DNA from: JAJPIG01 sp035531675
Lineage (GTDB): Bacteria > Desulfobacterota > Binatia > Binatales > Binataceae
Assembly (NCBI GenBank): GCA_035531675.1
Contig: DATKSL010000022.1
Coordinates: 1-64,000, forward strand
Direction: 5' to 3'
DNA: 64,000 nucleotides
In this document: positions 9,090 to 18,255 of the stretch, piece by piece
Layout of the letters: each line of letters starts with the position of its first letter
How positions within the stretch are numbered: the first letter of the stretch is position 1
Program-made: the position numbers and the translations under genes
Notes under the pieces: generated by a model
Databases searched by the model: none
What the model was told of the DNA's origin: nothing
Seen by the model: the letters and a program-made list of their open reading frames with translations, nothing else

Positions 9090-9977
9090 ATGAGTATCCA
9101 TACCGACCTGCTCGAAGCAGAGGTCACTTACTTCGATACCGGTAAGTACCGGACCCGTGCGCTCCATATCAACAACGACAAGCTGCCGATTATTCTGACC
9201 CACGGCGGCGGTGGACATGCGGAGGCCTACTCGCGCAACCTGCGACGCCTGAGCGAGGTCGCGCGGCCGATCGCGATCGATTTCATCTGGCACGGGCTGT
9301 CCTCGAAACCGGCCTACTGGTCGAACGATCCCAAAGCCAAGCAGCACTGGCTCAACCAGTTCACCGACCAGGTGCTCGAGCTGATGGACCATCTGAAGAT
9401 CGACAAGGCGGTTATCGAGGGCGAGTCGCTGGGCGGATGGATCGCTTTCGACATGGGCATCAACCATCCCGATCGCACCGCCGCGCTGGTGCTCAACACC
9501 GCCTGGGGCATGAAGTTCAACCCCGGTACCGTCAAGGAGAGCGACTTCGATCTGAAGGCCCTGCACGATACTTCGGTGGCGGCGCTCAAGAACCCGGCGC
9601 GCGAGACGATTCGCAAGCGGATGGAGTGGCTGATGCCGCTGGGCGGCGTGACCGAGGAGATTATCGACGTCCGCATCGCGCTGTGGTCGCGGCCCGACAC
9701 ACGCGATGCGCTGCTAGAGTACTACGATCGGCTGTTCGGCCCGCGCAACCAGGAGTTCCTCTTCACCGAGGACGACCTGCGCAAAATCCGCTCGCCCAAG
9801 ACCCTTATCCTGTGGACCGATCACAATCCGGTTCACGGTACCGACGCGGCCGAGCGCCTGCGCTCGCTGATCCCCAACTCGCAGGTTGCGATGATCCGCA
9901 AGGCCGGCCATTGGCCGCAATGGGAGCAGCCCGAGGAGCACGACCGGTTCGTCAGCGAGTTTATCAAATCCCTCTAG
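9090..9977 (+). CDS. Alpha/beta hydrolase, meta-cleavage product hydrolase type
   Basis: 295 residues with GAGGAAG before the ATG. The fold is marked by THGGGGHAEAYSRN (oxyanion loop), the nucleophile elbow GESLGG in VIEGESLGGWIAF, a candidate acid in ILWTDHNPVHG and the catalytic His in RKAGHWPQWEQPEEH near the C-terminus. The THGGGG, elbow and AGHWPQWEQP pattern is that of the 2-hydroxy-6-oxo-hexadienoate hydrolases (BphD, CarC, XylF), which split the extradiol cleavage product. An extradiol dioxygenase is encoded 2.5 kb downstream, which fits this role. Substrate choice is open. Confidence 0.8.
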   Translation: MSIHTDLLEAEVTYFDTGKYRTRALHINNDKLPIILTHGGGGHAEAYSRNLRRLSEVARPIAIDFIWHGLSSKPAYWSNDPKAKQHWLNQFTDQVLELMDHLKIDKAVIEGESLGGWIAFDMGINHPDRTAALVLNTAWGMKFNPGTVKESDFDLKALHDTSVAALKNPARETIRKRMEWLMPLGGVTEEIIDVRIALWSRPDTRDALLEYYDRLFGPRNQEFLFTEDDLRKIRSPKTLILWTDHNPVHGTDAAERLRSLIPNSQVAMIRKAGHWPQWEQPEEHDRFVSEFIKSL

Positions 9978-10090
9978 TTATGATGTAATTACAGGGAGAA
10001 TTCAGGAATTTTACGAGCGCCGACGGTCGCGCAGCGCGCCGGCTGACGGGCAGGCCACGATCCCCGGGGCTCGTGAGGAGAAGCAGAGAA

Positions 10091-11302
10091 ATGGGAGTAG
10101 CCGCCAGGAAAGTCAGCGCCAAGGCCGTATCACCGCATCGCGAATACGAGCCCTATCTCGAAGCGAAATGGGGCCTCAAGAATCACTGGTATCCGGCCGC
10201 CTTCAGCCACGAAGTGCCCGATAAGCTGGTCAAGGGCATCATGATCGCCGGCCACGAGATCGCGCTGCGGCGCGGCAAGGGCGGCAAGGTCTACGCGCTG
10301 GCCGATCGCTGCGCCCATCGTGGCGTCCTGATGTCGAAGAAGTCGATGCCGCTGACCGATGAGCATCTGACCTGCTGGTATCACGGCTACACCTACGGGC
10401 TCGAAGACGGCATCCTGAAGACCATCCTGGCCTCGCCCGACGACGCACAGATCGGCAAAGTGCGGATCCGCACCTACCCGACTCACGAGAAGAACGGGAT
10501 GGTCTGGGTATTCGTCGGCGATGAGGACTACAAGCCGGTGCCGCCGCTCACCAGCGACCTGCCGATGCGGATACCGAAGGACTACGATCCGAACCCGGTC
10601 GCCTACATTCTGGACGACAACACCTTCGTGCGCGGTATCCATCGCACGGGCGATTCGAACTGGCGGCTGGCGGTCGAGAACGGCTTCGACCCGGGCCATA
10701 TCCTGATCCATTACGACAACCAGCTGATCGCCGCGACCGACCGCAAGCTGGCGCTGGGATGGCAGCCGAACGCTCCCGAAGCGGTCGAGCTCATGGACCT
10801 GCCCGAGGGGCCCAAGGGGATCATGAATCGCTATGACCCCCATCTGAAACTTTACAACTACATCAACGAGAACGCCGTCACCGGCATGAAGGTTTACGGC
10901 AAGCAGGAGTATTACACGCGCACCTCGATGTGGGTGCCGGGCGTGCTGCTGGTCGAACACTGGCCGGTCACCAACTGGGCGCAATACGAGTTTTACGTTC
11001 CGGTCGACGACACGCATCACGAGTATTGGGAGATCATCGTCGGCCACTGCAACAGCGAAGAGGAGCGCAAGGAGGCCGAGTTCAAGTACACCAACTTCTT
11101 CGAGCCGCTGTGCCTCTACCAGTTCAACAACTGCGACTTGTTCGCGCGCGAGGCGATGCAGGACTTTTACGAGAAGATGGACGGCTGGAACCAGGAGCAG
11201 TTGTGCAAGCTCGACGCGGTAGTGGTCGGATGGCGCAAGCTGGCGGCGCGCTTCAACCGTGGTATCCAGGAGCCGCCGCCGCGCTTTTCCCATAACGGCT
11301 GA
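10091..11302 (+). CDS. Rieske oxygenase, carbazole 1,9a-dioxygenase (CarAa)-like terminal component
   Basis: 403 residues from the ATG at 10091, just after GAGGAGAAG; a GTG 18 bases upstream is in frame but overlaps this site. The Rieske centre is C74-x-H76 (DRCAHRGV) and C95-x2-H98 (TCWYHGYTY). The iron site NWRLAVENGFDPGHILIH has H203 and H207, and resembles the homotrimeric CarAa group rather than the alpha3beta3 enzymes; the acidic ligand lies in NNCDLFAREAMQDF (349-358). CarAa-type enzymes perform angular dioxygenation next to a bridging N or O atom. The reductase follows 21 bases downstream. Confidence 0.85.
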   Translation: MGVAARKVSAKAVSPHREYEPYLEAKWGLKNHWYPAAFSHEVPDKLVKGIMIAGHEIALRRGKGGKVYALADRCAHRGVLMSKKSMPLTDEHLTCWYHGYTYGLEDGILKTILASPDDAQIGKVRIRTYPTHEKNGMVWVFVGDEDYKPVPPLTSDLPMRIPKDYDPNPVAYILDDNTFVRGIHRTGDSNWRLAVENGFDPGHILIHYDNQLIAATDRKLALGWQPNAPEAVELMDLPEGPKGIMNRYDPHLKLYNYINENAVTGMKVYGKQEYYTRTSMWVPGVLLVEHWPVTNWAQYEFYVPVDDTHHEYWEIIVGHCNSEEERKEAEFKYTNFFEPLCLYQFNNCDLFAREAMQDFYEKMDGWNQEQLCKLDAVVVGWRKLAARFNRGIQEPPPRFSHNG

Positions 11303-11323
11303 GCGGCGGGCAAGGGGTCTGGC

Positions 11324-12376
11324 TTGACCGCAGGAAGCAGCCTGGCAGAGAGCGCTGACCAGCGCGAAATCGTGCTGCGCTTCGAGGACGGCGTCGAGAA
11401 GCGGATTACCGTCAACGGCGGTGAATACGTGCTCGACGCTGCCCTGCGCCAGGACATCCCGCTCGTCCATCAGTGCCGCTCCGGAAGCTGCTCGACCTGC
11501 GTCGCGCAGCTGGTCGAGGGCGAGCTGCGGATGGATCCGGCGCGCGCCTACTCGCTCATCCCGGCCGAAGTGGCGCAGGGCAAGCGGCTTTTGTGCAGCG
11601 CCTACGCGCTCGCCGACAGCGTCATCCACTTCGATTACCCTAGCGACCTGCTCGACGAGCCCGGCCCGGAACTGTTCGTCGCCAAGGTCGAAGAAGCCGA
11701 GATGATTTCGGATACGGTCGTGCGGCTGGTGCTGCGCACGCCGCGCGGGATCGATTTCTCTTTCCAGAGCGGCCAGTACATCCGGGTCAACGTGCCCGGC
11801 ATCGATCAGTGGCGTTCGTACTCGATGGCTTCGCTGCCGCGCGATCTCCCGAAACTTGAATTCCTGGTGCGCATCATCCCGGGCGGTGCGATGTCCGAGT
11901 ACCTGACCGGGCGCTGCGAAGCGGGCGACGAACTCGAGGTCGAAGGGCCGCTGGGCGCCTTCATCCTGCGCGACAGCGCGGCGCCCCATATCTTTGTCGC
12001 CGGCGGCACCGGCCTCGCGCCGATGATCTCGATGCTCGATACGATTCGCCGCCGTCCAGGCGTGAACCCACCGATGCTGTTGAGCTTCGGATGCGCCAGC
12101 GACAGCCAGTTCTTCTATCGCGACGAAGTTGAGCTCAGGGCGGCGTGGATGCCGCAGCTCAGGCTGCGGCTCAGCGCCGACCGGGTCGAGGATCCCGAAT
12201 CGGGCCTGCTGCAGGCCAATCCGGTCGCGGTGCTGGAGCCCGGCGACGTAACCGACCCGGAGACGGTTGCCTATCTATGTGGACCGCCGCGGATGATCGA
12301 GGCGGCGCGTGAGCGGCTGGCCGCTTTGGGCGTCCGGCCGGAGCATATCTATGCCGAACAATTCGTCGCGAGCTGA
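11324..12376 (+). CDS. Ferredoxin-NAD(P)H reductase of an oxygenase (class IB type)
   Basis: 350 residues from a TTG at 11324 with AAGGGG upstream. Domain order is plant-type [2Fe-2S] ferredoxin (C51, C56, C59 in CRSGSCSTC, and C91), then a FAD-binding barrel (RSYSMAS, 164-170), then an NAD(P)-binding domain (AGGTGLAPM, about 226-234; CGPPRMIE near the end). This order is that of BenC/XylZ-type reductases. It passes electrons from NADH through FAD and the [2Fe-2S] centre to a Rieske oxygenase. No separate ferredoxin gene is present in the island, so it probably donates directly to the preceding oxygenase and perhaps also to the one at 5568. Confidence 0.88.
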   Translation: MTAGSSLAESADQREIVLRFEDGVEKRITVNGGEYVLDAALRQDIPLVHQCRSGSCSTCVAQLVEGELRMDPARAYSLIPAEVAQGKRLLCSAYALADSVIHFDYPSDLLDEPGPELFVAKVEEAEMISDTVVRLVLRTPRGIDFSFQSGQYIRVNVPGIDQWRSYSMASLPRDLPKLEFLVRIIPGGAMSEYLTGRCEAGDELEVEGPLGAFILRDSAAPHIFVAGGTGLAPMISMLDTIRRRPGVNPPMLLSFGCASDSQFFYRDEVELRAAWMPQLRLRLSADRVEDPESGLLQANPVAVLEPGDVTDPETVAYLCGPPRMIEAARERLAALGVRPEHIYAEQFVAS

Positions 12377-12429
12377 AAGCCCGCGGCCTGGGACGCGCGC
12401 AACCTGGGCGCGATAAGCAGGAGTCTACT

Positions 12430-13320
12430 ATGGGAGTCACACAACTGGGTTATATCGGCGTCAACGTCAGCGATCCCGATGCTTGGCTCGACCTGTTGAC
12501 CAACGTCTTCGGACTCGAAGTCCGCGAGCACAAGGGCAAGAACGCGCCGCTGCAGTTCCGCGTCGACGACCATCACCATCGCATCGCGCTCCATCCGGCG
12601 AAGTCCGACGGACTGCAGTATGTCGGATGGGAAGTCGCGAGCATGGACGAGCTGCGGCGCCTGGCGGACCATCTGAACTCGATCGGCGTCAGCGTGACCG
12701 AGGGCACCGGCGAAGAGGCCGAGGAGCGCAAGGTGCTGGCGCTGTACAAGTTCCGCGACCCCGACGGCATCCCGGTGGAGATCTATTACGGGCCGATTAT
12801 CGATCACGTTCCGCTGCGTTTCGGACGCCCGGTGAGCGGCTTCAACGCCGGACGGCTGGGGCTGGGGCATTGCGTGTTCGCCTGTGCGGACCATCACAAG
12901 AGCGCCGAGTTCTACGGCAAGGAGCTCGGCTTCCGGGTCAGCGATTACATCGCGTGGGACGACGCCGACGCGATCTTCATGCACTGCAACCCGCGTCATC
13001 ACAGCCTGGCGCTGATGAACCCGGTGTTCGGGATGAGGCCCGGAGACTTGAACCATTTCATGATCGAGACCACCTCGATGGATGACGTCGGGCGCGCCTA
13101 TGACATGGTGTTGGCGCGCAAGATTCCGCTGATTCTGACGCTCGGGCGGCATACCAACGACCTGATGACCTCGTTCTACATCAAGAATCCCTCGGGCTTC
13201 GCGATCGAGTACGGTTACGGCGGCCGTCTGATCGAGGACGACGCGAAGTGGGACGTCCGTAAGTATTCGGCGCCCCAGCTCTGGGGCCATCTGTTGGCGG
13301 CGGAGGAGCAATTGATCTGA
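12430..13320 (+). CDS. Extradiol ring-cleavage dioxygenase, BphC type
   Basis: 296 residues with AGGAG before the ATG. It has two vicinal oxygen chelate modules of the 2,3-dihydroxybiphenyl 1,2-dioxygenase family. The Fe(II) ligands of the second module are visible: H147 (LGHCVFAC), H209 (LNHFMIE) and E260 (GFAIEYGYGG), almost at the BphC positions 146, 210 and 260. The catalytic His (H191 in RHHSLAL, H241 in GRHTND) and Y250 are also present. It opens catechol-like rings next to the hydroxyl pair. The next gene starts on its stop codon (TGATG overlap), so translation is coupled to the amidase. Confidence 0.9.
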   Translation: MGVTQLGYIGVNVSDPDAWLDLLTNVFGLEVREHKGKNAPLQFRVDDHHHRIALHPAKSDGLQYVGWEVASMDELRRLADHLNSIGVSVTEGTGEEAEERKVLALYKFRDPDGIPVEIYYGPIIDHVPLRFGRPVSGFNAGRLGLGHCVFACADHHKSAEFYGKELGFRVSDYIAWDDADAIFMHCNPRHHSLALMNPVFGMRPGDLNHFMIETTSMDDVGRAYDMVLARKIPLILTLGRHTNDLMTSFYIKNPSGFAIEYGYGGRLIEDDAKWDVRKYSAPQLWGHLLAAEEQLI

Positions 13321-14630
13321 TGGACGCGAAGGGTGCGAACAGCGAGCTGGTCCGGCTCTCGGCGACCGAGGCGCGCCGGCTGATCGGCGAACGCAAGCTC
13401 ACCGCCACCGCGCTGGCCGAGGCCTATCTCGCACGCATCGCGGAGCGCGAACCCGCGGTCAGCGCCTGGCAGTTCATCGATCGCGACCTGGTGATGCTGC
13501 AGGCGAGCGATCGCGACAGCCGTCCGGCCAGCGGCGCGCTGCACGGCGTGCCGGTGGCGATGAAGGACATCATCGATACCGAGGACATGCCGACCGAGTA
13601 CGGCTCGCCGATCTATCGGGGTCACGTCAGCAGCCGCGACGCGGTCTGCGTCGCGATGCTACGCGCGGCGGGTGCGATTATTCTCGGCAAGACCGTGACT
13701 ACCGAGTTCGCGACCTTCTCGCCCGGCAAGACCCGCCATCCGCATGCCTGGGCGCATTCGCCCGGCGGCTCCTCCAGTGGTTCGGCGGCGGCGGTTGCCG
13801 ATTGGCATGTGCCGGTCGCCTTCGGCACGCAGACCGCGGGCTCGATTCTGCGCCCGGCCGCCTACAACGGCGTGGTCGGCTACAAGCCGACCTACGGCCG
13901 CTTCAACTACGACGGCATCAAGCTCACCTCCTTCTCGCTCGACACGTTGGGCTTCATGACCAACTACTTCGAGGATTTGCACCTGATCTCGGGCGTGCTG
14001 ACGGGGCTTGGCCGCGCCACCAGTTCGGCGGTTGCGGGCAAGGCGCCGCGAATCGGCATCTGCCGCACGCCGTGGTGGGATCAGGGCAGCGAGGAGATGC
14101 ATCGGGTTTTCGAAGAGACCGTTACGAAGCTTGGCCGCAGCGGCGCCAAGGTCAGCGAAGTCGCGCTGCCGTCGTTCTTCGATCAGGCGGCGGACGCGCA
14201 GCACATCATCATGACCTTCGAGAACGCCATCTGCCTGCGCCACGAATACGAACATCATCGCGCGCTGCTGACGCCCAAGCTGCGCGGGCTGATCGAGGAA
14301 GGGCGCTCCCGCACCGCCTCGCAGGTCCAGAACGCGCGGGTGCTGGCGCGAAATTGCCGTGCGTATATCGAGGGACTGTTCGCCGGCCTCGACGTCCTGA
14401 TCGCACCGAGCGCGCCGACCACCGCGCCGCTCGGCATCGACGCGACCGGCGATCCGATCTACGAGCGGATGTGGACCTGCCTCGGCAATCCCTGCGTCGG
14501 CTGGCGCACCGGCTCCGGGAGCAACGGACTCGCGCTCGGCGTACAGGCGATTGCCGCGATCGGCGCCGACGATTCGTTGATTGATTTTTCGGCCTGGATG
14601 GCGTCGCATACGAGGCAGCCAAACCCATAA
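13320..14630 (+). CDS. Amidase signature family hydrolase
   Basis: 436 residues. The Ser-cisSer-Lys triad is complete: K82 (VAMKDIIDT), S151 (SPGGSSSGS) and S175 (QTAGSILRP), with the usual 24-residue spacing between the two serines. The enzyme hydrolyses an amide or related C-N bond in the cytoplasm. The start codon overlaps the stop of the extradiol dioxygenase, which strongly suggests a common pathway. The protein is somewhat shorter than GatA-type amidases. The substrate is unknown; an amide formed in degradation of a nitrogen-bearing aromatic is a reasonable guess. Confidence 0.87.
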   Translation: MDAKGANSELVRLSATEARRLIGERKLTATALAEAYLARIAEREPAVSAWQFIDRDLVMLQASDRDSRPASGALHGVPVAMKDIIDTEDMPTEYGSPIYRGHVSSRDAVCVAMLRAAGAIILGKTVTTEFATFSPGKTRHPHAWAHSPGGSSSGSAAAVADWHVPVAFGTQTAGSILRPAAYNGVVGYKPTYGRFNYDGIKLTSFSLDTLGFMTNYFEDLHLISGVLTGLGRATSSAVAGKAPRIGICRTPWWDQGSEEMHRVFEETVTKLGRSGAKVSEVALPSFFDQAADAQHIIMTFENAICLRHEYEHHRALLTPKLRGLIEEGRSRTASQVQNARVLARNCRAYIEGLFAGLDVLIAPSAPTTAPLGIDATGDPIYERMWTCLGNPCVGWRTGSGSNGLALGVQAIAAIGADDSLIDFSAWMASHTRQPNP

Positions 14631-14711
14631 TTGTCAGATTGCTTTTTGCGCTTCGATGAGATCGGCGGCACCGTAGCGGCGCCCGTTGGAGCGAATAGGG
14701 GATTCATAGCG

Positions 14712-16046
14712 ATGGCGACCAAGACCAAGCAGGTTCCGTTCTCGAAGGATCAGGAGCGCTGGTACCGCGAGGCGTGTGAGCATCTTGACGGCTCGCGCCT
14801 GCGGCGGCTGCTGATGGATCTGATCAATGTCCACAGTCCGACCGGACTGGAGCGCCAGGCCAGCGAATTCATGGCCGCCTACCAGCGCGAGCATCTCGGC
14901 GGCAACGGCCATTACCAGCCGATCGACGAGCAGACCGGCAACTGCTATGGCGAGGTCAAGGGCAGCGGCGGCGGCGCAACCCTGATGCTCTACGCGCCGA
15001 TCGATACCCATATCGATAACGATGCCGAACGCGAAATTCCGTGGGTCGGCCCCGAGTTTCGGCCCGACATGATGCCCAAGGCCTTCGCCGAGGGCGACAT
15101 GGTGTTCGGGCTGGGCGCGGCGAATCCGAAGGGGATGGTCGCGACGCTCCACGAAATCGCCACCGCGCTCTACGAAGCCCGGGTGCCGATCATCGGCGAC
15201 CTGATCGTCGCCTCGGCGGGCGGCGGGATGCCGGTCAGTCTGCCGTATCGCCGCAACTACGGGCTGAGCGACGGCGTCTACCATCTGCTGACCCGCGGCG
15301 TCGCGCCCGACTTCGCCGTCATCATGAAGCCGTGGTGGGTGGTGTTCCACGAGGAGCCCGGCTGCTGCTGGTTCAAGGTGCGGGTCTTCGGCACGATGGG
15401 CTACGCGGGTATCACACGCGGCACGCCCGGCTATCGCAGCGCGATAATCCCGGCCACCACGATTATCAACGAGATCGAGAAGTGGCTGCCCGAGTACACC
15501 AAGCGCAACACCTCGGGCAACATCCTGCCGGAAGGCCATATCTCGGCGTTGCGCGCGGGATGGCCGGAGCGTCCGGCGTTCCCGTCGGCCACCACCGAAA
15601 TTTGCCTCGACGTGCGATGCAGTCCGCGCACCCTGCCGGGCGAAGTCAAGTCACAGTTCGCCGAGTTCATGAGAGAGCTGCATCGGCGCCATCCGACTAT
15701 CGAGTTCGACTGGGAGATGTACGGATCGGGCTTCGGCGGCGCGACCGATCAACAGAACTGGATTATCCAGTCGAGCTATCGCGGCTGGGAGCTGGTCGAG
15801 GGACGCCCGCACGGCGATCCGCCGCTGATGGGCGGTCAGACCGACGGCGCGATGATCCGCCGCCTCGGCATCCCGTGCGCGCGTATCGGCTATCCGTGGC
15901 CGCCCGACAACTGCCCCAAGGAGTACACCGAGGGGCTGGGCGGAATGGGCGTCGCGAATATCGCGGACTTCATCAAGTCGGCCAAGGCGATCATGTACGT
16001 CGTGATCGACACGCTGACCCGCACCCGCGCCGACGTGGGGCTGTAG
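14712..16046 (+). CDS. M20/ArgE-DapE-like metallohydrolase family protein with altered active site
   Basis: 444 residues from the ATG at 14712 (an upstream in-frame ATG/TTG would add 27 poorly conserved residues). The fold is that of M20 peptidases and deacylases: a catalytic domain, an inserted dimerisation domain (TEICLDVRCSPRTLPGEV) and a return to the catalytic domain. H100-x-D102 (DTHID) is kept. The expected second metal Asp is N138 (GLGAANPKG), the usual Glu-Glu pair is missing from IVASAGGGMP (165-174), and the C-terminal His motif reads ARIGYPWPPDN. So the metal site is unusual or lost. It is the last gene of the island and faces the next gene tail to tail. Confidence 0.72.
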   Translation: MATKTKQVPFSKDQERWYREACEHLDGSRLRRLLMDLINVHSPTGLERQASEFMAAYQREHLGGNGHYQPIDEQTGNCYGEVKGSGGGATLMLYAPIDTHIDNDAEREIPWVGPEFRPDMMPKAFAEGDMVFGLGAANPKGMVATLHEIATALYEARVPIIGDLIVASAGGGMPVSLPYRRNYGLSDGVYHLLTRGVAPDFAVIMKPWWVVFHEEPGCCWFKVRVFGTMGYAGITRGTPGYRSAIIPATTIINEIEKWLPEYTKRNTSGNILPEGHISALRAGWPERPAFPSATTEICLDVRCSPRTLPGEVKSQFAEFMRELHRRHPTIEFDWEMYGSGFGGATDQQNWIIQSSYRGWELVEGRPHGDPPLMGGQTDGAMIRRLGIPCARIGYPWPPDNCPKEYTEGLGGMGVANIADFIKSAKAIMYVVIDTLTRTRADVGL

Positions 16047-16052
16047 GATTCT

Positions 16053-18191
16053 CTAACGCGCCTTATCGGGCGTCGAGGTGGTCGTCGCGCCGGTGGATTC
16101 GGCGATGATCTCGGACAAATCGCGCACCCGCATCGAGTCTTCGAGCGCGCGCGATTTCACCGCGTCCTCCATCTGCGTCATGCAGAACGGGCAGCCGACC
16201 GCCAGCGTCTCGGGGCTCGCTTCGACCAGTTGATCGAGCCGCTTCTGGTTGATGCGGGTGCCCTCGTGCTCCTCCTTCCAGAAACATCCTCCCCCCGCGC
16301 CGCAGCAGAAGGTCCGCTCTTTGCAATTGTGCACGTCTTCGACTTGCGCGCCGGGGACGCTGCCGAGCGCGGCGCGCGCGCCGTCCCATTTGCGGTTATG
16401 GCGCGCCATGTAGCAGGGGTCGTGATAGGTCACGCGCTGGCGCAGTTCGCGGGTCGGCGTCAGTCGCCCGTCGCGAATCAGCTCCGCGATAAACTCGGCT
16501 TCGTGAACTACTTCGTAGTTTCCGCCGAAGTCCGGATACTCATTCTTCAAATTATGAAAACAATGCGGGCATTGAGTGACTATTCGCTTCGGCTGGTAAT
16601 GGTTAAGCCGCTCGATATTCTGGCCGGCCATGATCGAATACAGATATTCGTTGCCGAGCCGGCGCGCCGGGTCGCCGGTGCATACCTCCTCGACGCCGAG
16701 GATCGCGAAGCGCACCCCGGCCTGCTTCATCAGACCTGAGAACGCGCGGCTGACCTTCTGATTGCGCTCGTCGTACGAACCGGCGCATCCGACCCAGTAC
16801 AGCACGTCGATTTGCGAGGCGTCCTCGACCTCGGCCATGATCGGGATGTCGCGGTCCCTGGCCCAGTCGGCGCGCTTCTCCTGCGCCATCCCCCACGGAT
16901 TGCCCTGCACCTCGATGCCGCGAAAGGCGCTCTGCGCCTGCGACGGGAACTTGCTTTCCATCAGCACCAGATGGCGGCGCATGTCGACGATGCGCTGGAT
17001 GTGCTCGATGCCGACCGGGCATCCTTCCTCGCACCAGCCGCAACTCGTACATCCCCAGATCGCCGCTTCGGTCGCGACCTCGGTAATCATGTCTGGCCCA
17101 TCCCAGGGCGGGGCACCTTCGTTCGCCGGCCCATCGGCGGGCGCCGCCGCGGTCGGCGCCTCGAGCAGCGTCGGTGCCTTGTCGAGCAGATGGTCGCGCT
17201 GGACCATGACCAGGTGCTTGGGGTTGAGCGTCTTGCCGGTCTGAACGGTGGGACAATTGATCGTGCAGCGCCCGCATTCAAGACACGACGCCATGTCGAG
17301 CAGCTGCTTCCAGTTATATTGCTCGACCTGCGACACGCCGAAGCTCTCGGCGTTCTCGAAATCCTTGATTGGCGTCAGCCGCCCGCGCGGTCCGAGGTTG
17401 CGGAAAAAGAGATTGACCGGGGCGATAAAGATATGACGCAGCTTGGTCAGCGCGAAGCATGAGAGCAGCACGTAGACCAGCAGCACGTGCGTCAGCCACA
17501 GCCATCGATGGAACATCACGCCGGCTCCCAGAGCCCCTTCGAGCCGGCCGACCTCGCGCCCGACGTAGGCCCATTCGGTGAACCCGGGCGGATTGGCGTT
17601 GATGCGCGCACCCTCGAGCATCAGGCCGGTAATCGCCACCACCACCAGCATCGCGAGCGGGAATTGATAGCCGAGCCGGTTCTCGAGGCTGGTGCGCAGC
17701 TTTTCCGGCGCGGGATTGTCGAGCGGCGCCGGGCGCACAATCATGCGGCGAACGGCGGCCGCCAGCACGCCGACTATCACCAGCAGGAAGAAGGTGTCCA
17801 TCGCCGCCTTGAAGACGTGATAGAAAGCGCCGTAATAGAAATAGAAGCCGAGTCCGAAGCGGCCGAAGAAGTCGCTGACGTCGCTGTTGAGCAGCACGAT
17901 GTTGGTGCCGATGAAGAGGCCGATGAAGCCGGTGTAGAGCGCGTAATGTATCCATCCCCACGGCTCGCGCACCACCGTGCCCTGGCCCAGCGCGTCGCGA
18001 ATCATCAGCCCCGCGCGACGCCATGGGTGGTCGAAGCGGTTTTCGCCCGGCTGGCCGAGCCGCACGATCCGGTACCATCGCCAGGCCGCCCACAGGTACA
18101 GGATGCCTAGGCCGACCAACAGGCCATAGAGGATGACCTGGAAAGCGATGGGGACGTTCCAGAGAATTTGCCGCGTTATATTTCGATCCAT
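16053..18191 (-). CDS. Membrane cytochrome b / Fe-S / HdrD-like oxidoreductase, ETF:(methyl)menaquinone oxidoreductase type
   Basis: 712 residues from the ATG at 18191; an open frame upstream to 18533 has no family likeness. Residues 1-255 form a NarI-like membrane domain with about six helices and candidate heme His residues (H82, H125, H228, H235). Two [4Fe-4S] sites follow: C303, C306, C309, C313 and C381, C384, C387, C391. The C-terminal part holds two CCG domains as in HdrD/GlpC (C504, CPHC at 541-544, C593, CCG at 629-631, CPFC at 667-670). This order is that of the membrane oxidoreductases that take electrons from ETF to menaquinone. EtfBA is encoded 2.4 kb away on the same strand. Confidence 0.8.
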   Translation of the reverse strand: MDRNITRQILWNVPIAFQVILYGLLVGLGILYLWAAWRWYRIVRLGQPGENRFDHPWRRAGLMIRDALGQGTVVREPWGWIHYALYTGFIGLFIGTNIVLLNSDVSDFFGRFGLGFYFYYGAFYHVFKAAMDTFFLLVIVGVLAAAVRRMIVRPAPLDNPAPEKLRTSLENRLGYQFPLAMLVVVAITGLMLEGARINANPPGFTEWAYVGREVGRLEGALGAGVMFHRWLWLTHVLLVYVLLSCFALTKLRHIFIAPVNLFFRNLGPRGRLTPIKDFENAESFGVSQVEQYNWKQLLDMASCLECGRCTINCPTVQTGKTLNPKHLVMVQRDHLLDKAPTLLEAPTAAAPADGPANEGAPPWDGPDMITEVATEAAIWGCTSCGWCEEGCPVGIEHIQRIVDMRRHLVLMESKFPSQAQSAFRGIEVQGNPWGMAQEKRADWARDRDIPIMAEVEDASQIDVLYWVGCAGSYDERNQKVSRAFSGLMKQAGVRFAILGVEEVCTGDPARRLGNEYLYSIMAGQNIERLNHYQPKRIVTQCPHCFHNLKNEYPDFGGNYEVVHEAEFIAELIRDGRLTPTRELRQRVTYHDPCYMARHNRKWDGARAALGSVPGAQVEDVHNCKERTFCCGAGGGCFWKEEHEGTRINQKRLDQLVEASPETLAVGCPFCMTQMEDAVKSRALEDSMRVRDLSEIIAESTGATTTSTPDKAR

Positions 18192-18255
18192 CGGTAATGC
18201 AGTTAAAGCAGTAATGGGGAAAATTTCAATCGCACCGGAGCCGGGAGGATCGACG

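Noticed and set aside
10130..11989. 619-codon open frame on the - strand
   Set aside because: Antisense to the CarAa-like oxygenase and its reductase; no protein family features.
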